From Acridotheres tristis (Eukaryota > Chordata > Aves > Passeriformes > Sturnidae), in NCBI GenBank assembly GCA_037013685.1, contig CM072887.1, forward strand, positions 93,144,347 through 93,208,346: 64,000 bases of DNA, read 5' to 3'. Positions 25,601 through 36,545 of the stretch are shown in pieces. The position numbers and the translations under genes were made by a program. The notes under the pieces were generated by a model. That model was not told the origin of the DNA, made no database searches, and saw nothing but the letters and a program-made list of their open reading frames with translations. Each line of letters starts with the position of its first letter. Within the stretch, counting starts at the first letter, position 1.

Positions 25601-28430
25601 TGGCTGGACTTCAGTGGCCAGTTCCAGTGGACACTGTGAAATGGGTGCTGAAAAAAGAAGAGCTACAATATGAGCCAAAATCTGAGAAAATTTTATTTCC
25701 TGTGATTTCTGTTTTGGATAAAAAAAAGTGCTAGTAAAATGTATAAAAAATACTTTATAACCAAATATTTTCCAATACTGTGGTAAAAAAAAATCAGAAG
25801 TTACTGGACTGCATCTAACATAAGGGCCTTAAAGATCATCTCACATGAAAAGAGTTAGTTGGAGGGGACAATCACTTTAACTTGTTCTGTGCAAGCTACA
25901 AAGAAGGATCACTGTTATTACTACAAAGGACACTTGCTTTCAAATGTTGAATCTAAATAATATACAAACTATATAACAGCAGAAAGCCTAATTGCCTTTA
26001 AAAAGACTCTTTTAAGATTAAGGAAAAGAAAATTAACCTTCTACAAGCTCTTGTCTTCATGCCAAGTATTTTATTTTTCCTTGGTAACTTAATTGACCAA
26101 AAGTACCATGTAGTCAAATGCACTGTATGTAGTGTTTAGATATATCAACACCAAAAAAGGGACAAAATACCTTATACTTATATATGTTATATATAGCATA
26201 TATAATTAGTATCATAATCAGGAATTATCAAGTTTCAGGAATCTACATTATCTCTATGCTTGTTGTATAAAGGAATAATAAATTAACCTCCATTTAATCA
26301 TGTGTAAAAAGAATATCAAAGGAACAAGTGAAATTATTATTTGTGTTTTGTTACACAGGTCTACCACTCAAAGTAGTAGAAACTGATCATCTCTGATGCA
26401 CCTGTGTAAATTATGTAACAAACATTAAGGAATTTGTGGAGCATGCATATAGGCCACTTCTGCTTAAGAGAAAAAAAATTACTGTAAATGATTTCCAGTA
26501 TAAGCTAGTTTGATAGAGATAAATCAGCCATCAGGAAGCCAATAAGTCCTTGTCAACCTTCAGCAGGAATCAGAGGGGAAGCTGCTTGTCTAAGTTACTG
26601 AGTAATCATAGCTGTAAAAGGTTAAGTGGTCCAGTTGCTTTTAATCAGTGCTCTAAATCTGCTTCTGAGAGCTGATTAGTTAATATGCTCCTTTGCCCAA
26701 GACTTTAACTGTAGAAACTCTTGCAACAAGGAGACAATTAATCAATTAAAAAGGGAAAAGAATGATCAAAGAAAGAAAAGAAAGTCAATAACGGAGCAAA
26801 TATCACAATTCATTTCACAATAGCAATGCCAGTGCATAGCTGTTTTAATAATAATTGTATCAGAAAAGTGCTCCTGGTAGAGCCATAGAATATTTAGCTT
26901 ATTGAACATTCAGTAGAACATTGTTCATTTTATGAAAGGCATTATAGACTGGGGTAGCTTTTAATATAAGGCAGCTGTATCTGATAATCTAAATTATTTC
27001 TTTAATCCTGCTTATGCATTTACAGCCTTAAATTTTAACACTTTGAAGTACTTTAGAAGATCACATGAAAAACAAAGAATTCTAGTTGTCTCAGTATCTG
27101 CTTGAGTAATAATTGGCATTAAACAAACTTAATCCAACCTTTTTTAATTTCTAGAATCCAATAACTAATCTTTAAAATTTAAAATCAGATGTAAACGCAT
27201 TGGTGATATGCTTTTTAAGAGCTTTGGTATTTTTTTCATGCAGAGTATTTAATGTTGATCATTCAGTGATGATTTCCACGGCAAAGCAATGTCATTCCTA
27301 ACAGAGGTGAAGTAAGGGCTCAAATCCATGCATAGATCAGAGCCTTCTTGTTCTACTCACTGAGATTTATTCCATTAGGCATTGTTTTATTTTCCAAACC
27401 AGTTTCATTTATTTTATTTTGACCCTGTAGAGTAATTATAATTCTGTAACTTGTCAAAGAAATATATTTTTATTTTTGAAAACCAAACTTTACTGTCTTT
27501 TGGGTGTTTATTTAGCATTTATTGCAATTGTTCCAGGATAATTTAAACTCATAGGAAATAGGAATAAGGATTATTTAGTTCCATATTCTCAAGTGTTTAT
27601 ACTTCTCTTGGCTTGAGATAATAAAACATAACTTTGTTTCCGTGGAGTCAGTGCAGGAGCATGGAGTGAATATGGGAAAGATAATACTTAGCAGTGTTTT
27701 AAAACAGAGACTGGTGGTTTTGATGACAGTAACCATTTTTGAAGGTAAAACATTACAAGAAGGTCTGGCTTCAAAGGAATATATTCAGAGTTTTTAGGAG
27801 ATTTCCATTATGTATCTCAAACTATAAAGTTAGAAGTAAAGAAAACTGAATCATCAGCCAGTTCTCAAAGTCTTTGTGCAAATGTTAAAGTTTTTCAAAA
27901 CTGCCAAAATTGCTTTGGAGCCCAACTAAATTCATGATATCAAAAGCATTTAAGTCAGTTTGAACTCTATCAAACCTTCCCATCTATAATACTGTATTTC
28001 TCTATTAGTGCTAGGCAGCCCAGGCTAGAAATCTTTGTCTCTATACGTTCAGAATTCTTTTACCTGCTTATATTAATAAATGTTAGTCTTCTAACTTTGT
28101 TTTTGTGTTGTTTTTTTTCCTAAGAACTTTTATTTCCTAATGTTCTTCCCACTAACAATTTTTTTTTTTTTTTAATATGCAGACTTCACTTATTGTATAT
28201 CACAACAACTTGCAGTATTTTTATTGGAGTGCATGAAACATTAACTTTCTTATTTATGATTTTTGACTAGGAGTAGCATGTTTGACTTATTCACTTTTAC
28301 AAAATGTGGAACCACAATGATGAAATATGAATTCTAAGATTTCTGAGGAAAAGCAAAAGCTGGGAAGCTGCATTTTTTTTTTAGTTCCCATTACCAGAGC
28401 CTACGTACCTTAACTGTTCCCCTAAAAATC
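25601..28430. other. Unassigned AT-rich DNA, possible conserved noncoding segment at about 26430-26880
   Basis: The 26430-26880 stretch carries several homeodomain-type cores (TTAGTTAAT, ACAATTAATCAATTAA) and lacks long simple runs, as many vertebrate developmental enhancers do. Conservation cannot be judged from one sequence. A T15 run lies at 28159-28173. No coding signal is seen. Confidence 0.4.
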
Positions 28431-28880
28431 AAAGAATCCTAGAATGGCTTATGTTAGAAGGGACCTTTAAGATCATCCAGTTCAAAGCTCTCCACCATGG
28501 GTAGGGCCACTTTCCACTAGACCAGGTTACTCAGAGACCCATCCAGCCTGGTCTTGAATACCTCCAGGGATGGGAGACCACACCTTCTCTAGGCAAACTT
28601 ATTTCAGTTATAGTAAAGAGTAACCTCCTAACATCTAATCTAGACTTGCCCTGCTTCAGCTTAAGACCACTCCTCTTAAAACTAAGGCCCTTGTGGAAAG
28701 TACTTGCAGCATTTTTGTAAGCCCCCTTTAGGTACTGGGAGGCTGCTCTAAGGTTTCCCTAAAGTTTTCACTTCTCCAGGCTGAACAGCCCCAAGTCTCT
28801 CAGCCTATCTTCATACGAGACAGCTCCCTGATCATCTTGGTGGCTCTCATCTGGATGAATTGCAACAGGCCAATGATTTT
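28431..28880 (-). mobile_element. CR1 LINE, 3' 450 bp
   Basis: Read on the plus strand this is the reverse complement of avian CR1 from its 3' tail inward: AGAATCCTAGAATGG (tail), AGAAGGGACCTTTAAGATCA, GACCAGGTTACTCAGAGACC, CATCCAGCCTGGTCTTGAAT, CCCCCTTTAGGTACTGGGAG, CTTCTCCAGGCTGAACAGCC, and finally a decayed 'GCAACAGG' block. It is 5'-truncated within ORF2. It has numerous substitutions and no open ORF2 frame. This is one of the best-preserved short CR1 copies in the window. Confidence 0.97.
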
Positions 28881-29089
28881 AACAGCTCTATGAGCTATTA
28901 TGTTCTGGAAGGACCTCAGTGACAGTGAGTGGAAGAGAAGGTTAGTGTGAAAAGGATGTGAATCTGAACGTGTTGATTTTGCCTTTGAAATTAGACAGGT
29001 GCATTTTCCGTTTCAGTGAATGTTTTGTATATAGCTAAAGCTCTGCTCTATAGTAAGGCCCCATCTTAGCTGTCATGACCAGGACAACC

Positions 29090-29751
29090 TGTGGATATTG
29101 TTCTAAGAACAAAGAGCTAAAGTATGTTACACCCTTTAGAAGCAGCTTGGTGCTTCTTTATAAGAAAGAAGGAGCAACCAAAACCCACAAATCTGGGGAA
29201 TCCATTTAGTGCAGATAGCTCAGTGTGCCAGCTAAGAATGAGCTGCAGACAGCTCTGGAGGGCAGGAGCCCAAGGCAGGAGGCTGTGAACAGAGTGAGCT
29301 GTGAACTGCCAAGCTTTGCAAAGCAAAAGGCATGAGGAGCTGTGCCCAGCCAGCTGACCAGACATTCAAGAGACACAGCAGGAGCAGAGGACTCAGCTGG
29401 AAGACCCCAGGTTTTCACACACTTAGCCTAGGAGAGTATAAAACCTAGGGTCCTTTGATCAGTGTCACTTTTTGAGGGTACTCAGCTCGACCTGTCATTT
29501 CTGTTATTGCACCATGATTTAATTATTTTAAGGATCAAGAGGTCGGAAGACACTGCTTTGAGTAATCCATGGTTGAGCCAGTAAGGAAACCTGGTCTGTC
29601 TGTGTGAGAGTGGAGTGTGCAGGGAATCAAACAGGGACCTGTCAGTCACTGGAGCCACCTCCCAGCAAGGTGCCTCTGTCCCAGCTCAGGTGGTGTGAGT
29701 GTGACTGCCAGAGTGGCCCCTGGATGATCAGACAGGAAAGCTTCCCTAACA
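29090..29751 (+). mobile_element. Solo LTR of an endogenous retrovirus, 662 bp
   Basis: The element begins TGTGGATATT and ends CCCTAACA, so it has canonical TG...CA (here TGT...ACA) termini, and a CAACC duplication abuts both ends. It is GC-richer than its surroundings. A TATA box (29437-29443) lies about 350 bp from the 5' end, where U3 would end in plus orientation. I see no clear AATAAA signal after it, so the polyadenylation arrangement is uncertain. No primer-binding site, gag, pol or second LTR flanks it, so it appears solo, as left by LTR-LTR recombination. The family is not named. A 5-bp duplication fits class III or some class I elements. Confidence 0.72.
29437..29443 (+). promoter_or_regulatory. 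TATA box inside the solo LTR
   Basis: TATAAAA in a GC-richer context at the position expected for the U3/R boundary of the LTR. If active, transcription would start about 25-30 bases downstream, near 29468, on the plus strand. Confidence 0.5.
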
Positions 29752-30049
29752 CAACCACAACATGACCTGTCTTTACAATCATTATGATTGGAAGTGTTGA
29801 CCCAGTGCTACTGGAAATATTTGCCAACATATAAAAATACAGGTTGTTCATTGCTGATTTTAGTTGTTACAAGCCCAAGGCAAAGGCCATGGGGATGTTC
29901 CATTGCCAGGAATCTTTTGCACAGCTACACTGAAGTTGCATTTGAAGATGTATACTCTGTTTTACAGAAATAAAGGCTTTCTACCAAAGCACTGACAAAA
30001 TCAGCATATTTTTACAAATAAGTGCTGATTAGTCTGCCTCACTACTCAA

Positions 30050-30201
30050 TGACTCATGGGGATGACTCACAGAGAAAAGACATCTCTCATCATGTTAAGC
30101 ACATGCAGAGTTAGGTTTATTCACAATGCAGCATTTGGCTCTGCATAGACCGAACTCTCTCTCCTGTGATTGTCCACAGCCCAGTGCTCCGTGCTGAGTC
30201 A
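30050..30201. promoter_or_regulatory. Cluster of three AP-1 / Maf-type sites
   Basis: TGACTCA occurs at 30050-30056 and 30063-30069, 13 bases apart. TGCTGAGTCA, which contains the AP-1 core TGAGTCA and a Maf half-site, lies at 30192-30201. AP-1 and small-Maf/CNC dimers bind these sequences in vertebrate enhancers. The cluster lies about 300 bp beyond the solo LTR. No gene is visible nearby, so any target is unknown. Confidence 0.4.
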
Positions 30202-31212
30202 ATCAGGGCTTTAGGACATCTTCTCGTTATGATGTGTTTAGTGCACTGTGGTTACTGCTGGCCAAAAGAATTAGAGGCAATAAATTCATAAGCATGAAAA
30301 ATTTTAGTTTGACTTCAAATAGTAACAGGCAATAAAAACTCTAATATTAACAACTGTTAATATTTTAAATGTTTTAATGTGTGCTAAATAAATAATTTTA
30401 TATTATTGGGCATTAGTGATTTAGTATTTCCATCTGAACCACCTGTACGTTGGGAGAAGCTTGGAAATAAAATTTTAATAGTTCCAATAGCTAGGTCAAA
30501 ACATAAAGTAATCATTTTCTGAAATAAAAGCAGCAAAATTATGACTTAGCTTATTAATGGTTCTATAATTATACCTTACTTTTTAACAGGGAAATGATGC
30601 TGAAAAAGCTTGTTCACATTCTTTTTAGAGAATCACAAAGGCTCTATTCATGCTTAAAATAAGTCACCTTAAAACATAAAAGCTGAAATTGGACTTGTAT
30701 ACTTCTGGGGAGATTAGGTTTCTAAGGGATTAAGTATTTAAAATTTTTTAGCTACCCTAAATACCTAACTTTTAATGTTGCAAAATAATGTTGATTAGGT
30801 AAAGAAATAAGAGAAATATGGATATATTATTTTGCTTTAAGTATTACGACATTTGTTTTTGTCATGCAGTAAGGCTTAACATTTGGTGTTAATTATTCAC
30901 TATACTAGGAAATATCCACAGGGTTAGGAGATATTTGAGAGTTTTTCTGAATTATCAGCTTTTGTTGACAATGGCATCTTTCCACCAATTTTAATTATTT
31001 TTAAAATAGCTTATGTGTCCAGCTTTGTAGATTTTTTTTGGTGGTAGTGGGCAGGAATGGCATATAGCAACTCAACATTGCCATCCTACTGGGTGAGAAA
31101 TTTGTTGGCTTTTGCCTTCCAGAAGGTGGACTGTTTGCTGCAAATCACTGGGAATATTGCCCAGCAAGCTAAGTAGCTTCAGATATTTTATATAACATTT
31201 GCTTTTCAGATT
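30202..31212. other. Unassigned AT-rich DNA
   Basis: No coding or repeat signal is seen. Confidence 0.5.
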
Positions 31213-31237
31213 AAAAAAAAAAAAAAAAAAAAAAAAA
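31213..31237 (+). repeat. A25 homopolymer
   Basis: Twenty-five consecutive A. The upstream 300 bases show no recognisable retrocopy, so I do not call it the tail of a processed pseudogene. Confidence 0.95.
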
Positions 31238-31383
31238 GCAAGCTAAAAAATCCTACTTTAAAATCAGCACAAGAACCTCTTCCTATTGCAGTGGCTGATG
31301 TTTCACACGAAGTCTGGGACAGTCTTCTGTCAGGATTAAGCTGAAACCTAGACAAAAACTAAAGCCCAGATTTTATACCTCAC

Positions 31384-31860
31384 AGTTAGAATCACAAGAG
31401 ACCCCATCAGCCCAATGCCAAAGATACACTATGGCTGTTATTCTAACCTTTAATGGACAGGCCCCACAGCAGATGCTGCAGGGAGCCGTGAGCTCCCTGC
31501 GCTGTGCAGGGGGACATGGCAGGAACGCTCTGGACACAGGCAGGGTCTGGCACCTGTTCACCTGCTCTGAGCCAGCACACACCTGCAGCTGGCACTCTGA
31601 GCACCCCACAGCCCGTGTGGCAGGGCCAGTCAGAGGAGCCTCTCCTCTGGGGCTTGGGTGATGTCTGGCTGATGGGACCACAAGATTCTGGGTGAGTACT
31701 GCAGGGAGAAGTGCGGGAAGAAACCTGCACAGTCACCAAGCCATCACTGGATGTCCCTGGGCACACACACAGAAAAGAGCAGAGCTCTGCTATGTCTGCC
31801 ACAATGTCCAAAGCATGTTCTGAGAGCACATTTCATCCAGAGGACAACTGAAGGCATATT
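31384..31860. other. GC-richer island of unknown origin
   Basis: This roughly 480-bp stretch is clearly richer in G+C than the rest of the window. It carries overlapping frames on both strands, including 128 codons on the minus strand at 31443-31829. The translations have no recognisable domain and are rich in Cys, Ser and Pro. CpG is not especially frequent. A minus-strand TATA-like element (the complement of TTTTATA near 31372) lies at its edge, so it could be the U3 part of an undescribed minus-strand LTR or a lone promoter. I found no terminal repeats to support either. Confidence 0.4.
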
Positions 31861-31973
31861 CTTTTTAAAGTGTAGATTTCTGTACAGAGGCCCAGCAAAG
31901 TCACTGCTGGTCACAAAAGGCTGAGTAGAAAGACCGAGGTGAGGAACACTAGACCATGAGAAATTTGGGGTCG

Positions 31974-32329
31974 TACAGCCTGGAGAAGGCTCCAAGGGGA
32001 CCTTATTACAGGCTTTCAGGACTTAAAGGGGGCCTCTAAGAAAGGTGGGGACAGACTTTTTAGCAAGGCCTATAGCAATAGGGTTAATAGTTTTACACTA
32101 GGAGAGCGTTGATTTAGATTAGATGTAAGGATGAAGTTTTTTATAATGAGGGTGGTGAAGCACTGGCATGGGATGCCCATGGTGGATGCCATATCCCTGG
32201 AAGCGTTCCAGGTCAGGCTGGACAGGGCTGAGCAACCTGATCTAGTTGAAGGTGTCCTTCCTCAGTCCCACAGAGTTAGACTAGATGACCTTTAAAGCTC
32301 CCTTTTAAAGCTATTCTATGATCTATGAC
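31974..32329 (+). mobile_element. CR1 LINE, 3' 356 bp
   Basis: In CR1 sense, the copy runs from ACAGCCTGGAGAAGGCTCCA through AAAGGGGGCCTCTAAGAAAG, TTTAGATTAGATGTAAGGAT, GAGGGTGGTGAAGCACTGGC and TCCCTGGAAGCGTTCCAGGT to GACTAGATGACCTTTAAAGC, then the tail ATTCTATGATCTATGA. It covers the last part of ORF2 (the former NGFKLK...RLDLR.FF...VVKHWHRLP segment) and the 3'UTR. It is 5'-truncated and carries small indels. Confidence 0.97.
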
Positions 32330-35300
32330 AACAGTTTTAACACAAGGCAGCAAAAGGCACAAGCAGCTAACTTCCTTTAAAGAGCCAGAAAATGTGAGTA
32401 CTGGAAAAAACCCAGTGATGAAAAACTTATTTCTATCTTGTTTGGGAGCTGTTACCAGTGTCATACTATTCCCGTCTATAAAAATAAACCTATAAATTAA
32501 TCACCAAGTTAGTGTCAAACTACACCTGTTTGACAAAGCACCTGTTTTTGCTTTCATTATTCCAAGCACATATAATATCTGACAGACTGCTCTTGAACTC
32601 TTGCATTTAATTCAGTAGCATTGATCATTGAATTTTAATTTTATTTTAGACTCATGAATTGCTGACCAATCATATAATTCACTCATATTTATCTGGTTGT
32701 TAGTTCTGATGAGGACCTAAAATTAAATTAACATAGGTAATTTATCAAATATTAATAACCAAATATTAATCTTGAAACTGTTACATCCATCCAGGAAAGA
32801 AGGAATGAGGAGAAGATGTAGAACTGTCTACATAAAATTTTAGTTGTTAGGAACATATGAATCAGGTAGACCTGATGGATGATGAAATCCAAGCCCCATT
32901 CTGTTTGCCAGCAATTCAGTAATACCATTTTTTAATAAATGGCTCTTCTGTTATTCACTGCAGGAGAAGTGAGATCCTGCACCTGTTTTCCTGCTATAAA
33001 TTTGTTTGCGTCTGATATTTTAAACTTTCAAGAACAGAAAACATTCAATAAACTTACAAAATATAAATGGCCACATTGATCCACACAAGCCTCCAGGGTT
33101 TGCCAGGATTTTAGAACCATTTAATTGACTAACATCCTGCATTTCTGTTTGTTTGGGGTTTTGGTTTGTGGAGGGGGATCTTTGCTTATTTGTTTGGGGT
33201 TTTTTTACTTGTGATTTTAGTCTAGAACAAAGTATTCATAATTTTAAACTACTTACTATACATTTGCAATTAGGATAGAGTATATAATTTCTCATTCCTA
33301 CAGGATGTTTTATGTAGAAAAATCCATTGTTTTAAGAGAGTGACATTGATAAATTCATGACATGATAAGGAACAGTTTTAGCTTATTGTTCCATTCAGTC
33401 AAATACATGTTCACTATCTTTCTTTCTCTTGGGAACATATTTCCTAATTTAAGTCATGGCAGTAGTGATATTGTCTAAATTATGTAGGAACAAACATTAG
33501 AGGTACCTCTTTCTTCTTCCCCAAATTGTTTTTGTTGTTAAGTTATTATTCTGTTGTCTTGTACAATTACCTGATTAATCTTGATTATGACTGATCAAGG
33601 ATTAATTTTAATAAAATTGATTATGTTTTACTCAAAAACTGTAGATTTATTTGATCTTTTTACACCACCATAACTTCTAATTGACTCTTTCTTAGTTGTG
33701 AAGAGCTCAGGTAACACTTATCATCAGAATGAATAACTGCTGGGCTTTACTTGGATTAATCTTTGTAGTGATTTATTCCATAGTATAGTGTTATGCACTT
33801 GGCTACTTTATAGTAGTCTATGATTATAGTCTTTGATTTCGCAAGGCAAATTTCAGATTTAAAGTTGAGTACAGCATATTTTCACTAGTGAACTCATGAA
33901 ATACTGTGATATTCATAATATTTTTCTTTATTCACTTATAGATTATTTTTAAATTTTGTCCTAAAATACTGGTTGCTATTTTTTTCTTAACATGCTTGTT
34001 TTGAATTTTATTTTACTAGTCCAAAACTTCATGCTGTCTGGGAGACTACAGCCCTATCCTGAGAACTATCCAAATGTTGAATGACATAATACCAAAAATA
34101 TAAGTGTGTCAAATTTCGAGGAGTGGTAGTTAATGTGTTCTATATACTTTGCTTCACTACTGTTCAGCATCTTGTGAAGAAGACGGATCGAAATTCTCAG
34201 TGATCTACAGACTGTTATGATACTTAACAACAAAACTGGCAAGCCCTAAAATTCGAAGGAGTTACATCATTATCTTAGTAATAAATAGGGAACCAGATCT
34301 TAAATAGTCATAACAGAGCAGTTGTGCAGAATTCATTAAACTATTAATGTTAAATACTCTTAAATTTTCCCCAGACACTCACCTTAATACCAACTTACAA
34401 GGAGTACATTCATAATATAAAGAGTATGACTTAAATTGTACTTATTCTTTTGTATTCAATGTGATGTGACAGTGGTCTGACAAAAACCACATTAAAAAGA
34501 GTCTCTGAAAACTCTGTTTTCATTCATCAATGGCATGAATATCAATCCAAACTTCCTTAAATACCAGAAGAAGTCTTGTGATATGGGACAATTGTTAGAG
34601 TATTAGTGATTTATTAAATACCTGCTGAGAAAAAATAATTTTGCCTTGTTCAGTCTAGGCAGATCATGAAGATGACTAAGGAGTGGGAAAAAAGTTGACT
34701 TTCCTCAGATTCTGGAATGGATTGTGTCTGGTGATGTTATTAGATTTAGGCAGTTAAAATAACTTTTCAATATACTGAGCATAACAAAAGAGGGGATTGT
34801 GTTAATATCAAATTTGACCACTGCTAGCAAAAGTTCAAATGTTCATTTGTGTCCTAGCACCTTGGCTTTTCTTCATCTTCAGTTTTGTGAGTGATGCTCT
34901 GAGTGGAGAAATAATGAAAAGTTTATTTATTTATTTATCTATCAGAATCCAGTGCAGGTGGTAATGTGTATATGGCCACCTTCCAGAGCTGTGAACAGAA
35001 CATATGTTATGGTTTTTAATGGAATCTTGTGATAACAGTGCCTAAGGAATTTATGTACTTTCAAAACCAGAATTAGATTGTTAAAGTCTTAATCAATGGG
35101 AATGACAGTTTCTACATTTAGGATATTTTAGGGTTTTTTTTTCCTAAGTCATCTAGAAGCCAAAATCCCAGTGTTAGGGGATTTTAACATCCTCAGACAT
35201 TCATTTCTTTGAAAACAGTGACATGTGTATATCTATTCGGGAATAGGACCACAGCCAGGTTTATTTTGGTACCAAAGTATGTACTTCTACCCAGTACCAC

Positions 35301-35699
35301 TTAATTCTGCACCAAACAGATTGATGGATGCCTTTTTTCAGCCTCTGTTTTTGCTGTAGTGTGATTTCATTCAAAAAACAAAAAATTATTATCTTTTACT
35401 ATTTTTACATGAACCTTCACAAAGTGGAAGATTTCTTTCTTAGAAGATGCAGTAAAAATATGGAGATGTGAGTTGCAAGACACAGAGGCAATATTTCCTT
35501 TTATCACAGTAAAATCAACCCAATGGTCAGGTCATCTGATTCAGTCATAATAAAAGTTGTTTTTCTCAGTATACACTTATCTATGGTTTAGAATTCTCAG
35601 TCTTATGTATCACTCATCTTACTAACATGAGAGCTTATAAAGCCCTTGTACAGCTGCATGTTCATCAGCTTTTTACACAGATTATTTAAAAAAAAAAAG
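32330..35699. other. Unassigned AT-rich DNA
   Basis: T/G-rich tracts lie at about 33148-33208 (GTTTGGGGTTTTGG-type), and a short (TTTA)n run lies at 34922-34938. No gene or mobile element is recognised. Confidence 0.5.
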
Positions 35700-36545
35700 C
35701 CAAGAAATCCTTTCATTAGGACCACATCTCTCCCAATAGTGAAGGATACAGCTGGAGAAGAGTGTGTCCAGAATTCAGTGTGGAGCAGGGTGTGTGCAAG
35801 GGCAGTGTCCAGGGATGCTCCACATGGACACACACAGTTCCTTTCAGAGTCTTCCCCATCCTCACTTTCCTGTGTCCTAATATTTGTGTCTCCAAATACT
35901 TCTGTGCTACATGGTCAAGCCCTGTTTGCTTGGCCCCTCTCTTTCCTTCCAAGGAGTCCAGTTTCATACAGGGGAATCCCAGGAGCAGCCCCCTTTTGTC
36001 TGATTGAAATCACTTTGCTCTTAAGCTTCAATATATGATTTTCTTTTCCATATGCCACTGCCATCTTTCTCCTCCTGCCTTTTGGTGGACCAAAATCCCC
36101 CGCCAAAGAGACCTGTGGTGCTCTTACATTTGTAGGACACAAGAGTATATTCCAGAACAGCCTAGGAACAGCATTAAGCTCACAAGGCATATCTTAAAAA
36201 TCCAAATTTGGTTGACACCAAATTACGAGGATCTCTGTCCCTATTCACCTTTAGACTGGAAAATGGAAGCTGATTTCTAACTGGAGGAGCAGTATTCCAG
36301 GAGAGTCTTGGAGGAGCAGACGGAAGAACCTCCATAAAGGCAGAACCTTGACAGTTACCAAAAGTCATTCTGTAACAGATTTAGCTGCTGGAGATGAGAA
36401 CACCATACGGTGTAGGAGATGCCCTCCACTCCAGCATTGCATCCTGTTCTTCATTCTTTCTTTCTCCTTTGAGGTCCTGTATTCTGTCAGGCAAATCCTG
36501 TGTCTTCTAGCTGTCTCTATCACCCAGGTACAATTTACTGTGGTA
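35700..36545. other. GC-richer patch with many short overlapping frames
   Basis: This patch has many overlapping frames on both strands (up to 130 codons at 35646-36038 plus and 91 codons at 35915-36190 minus). No domain is recognisable in any of them. The composition resembles the other unassigned GC-richer patches at 14.5 and 31.5 kb. It may be an old mobile element outside the families I can identify. A TATA-like TATAAATA sits at its right edge near 36543-36550. Confidence 0.35.

Larger units (their letters stand above)
29085..29756. repeat. 5-bp target-site duplication flanking an LTR
   Basis: CAACC occurs at 29085-29089, immediately before TGTGG, and again at 29752-29756, immediately after TAACA. 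A 5-bp duplication beside TG...CA termini is the signature of retroviral-type integrase and fixes the boundaries of the LTR between them. Confidence 0.75.

Noticed and set aside
31213..31237. A25 run as the tail of a processed pseudogene
   Set aside because: No gene-like sequence precedes it on the plus strand and no flanking duplication is seen.
31443..31829. 128-codon minus-strand frame in the GC-rich island
   Set aside because: GC-rich DNA has fewer stops by chance, the plus strand is equally open, and no domain is visible.
35646..36038. 130-codon plus-strand frame
   Set aside because: There is no domain, a poly-A run sits inside it, and competing frames are open on both strands.
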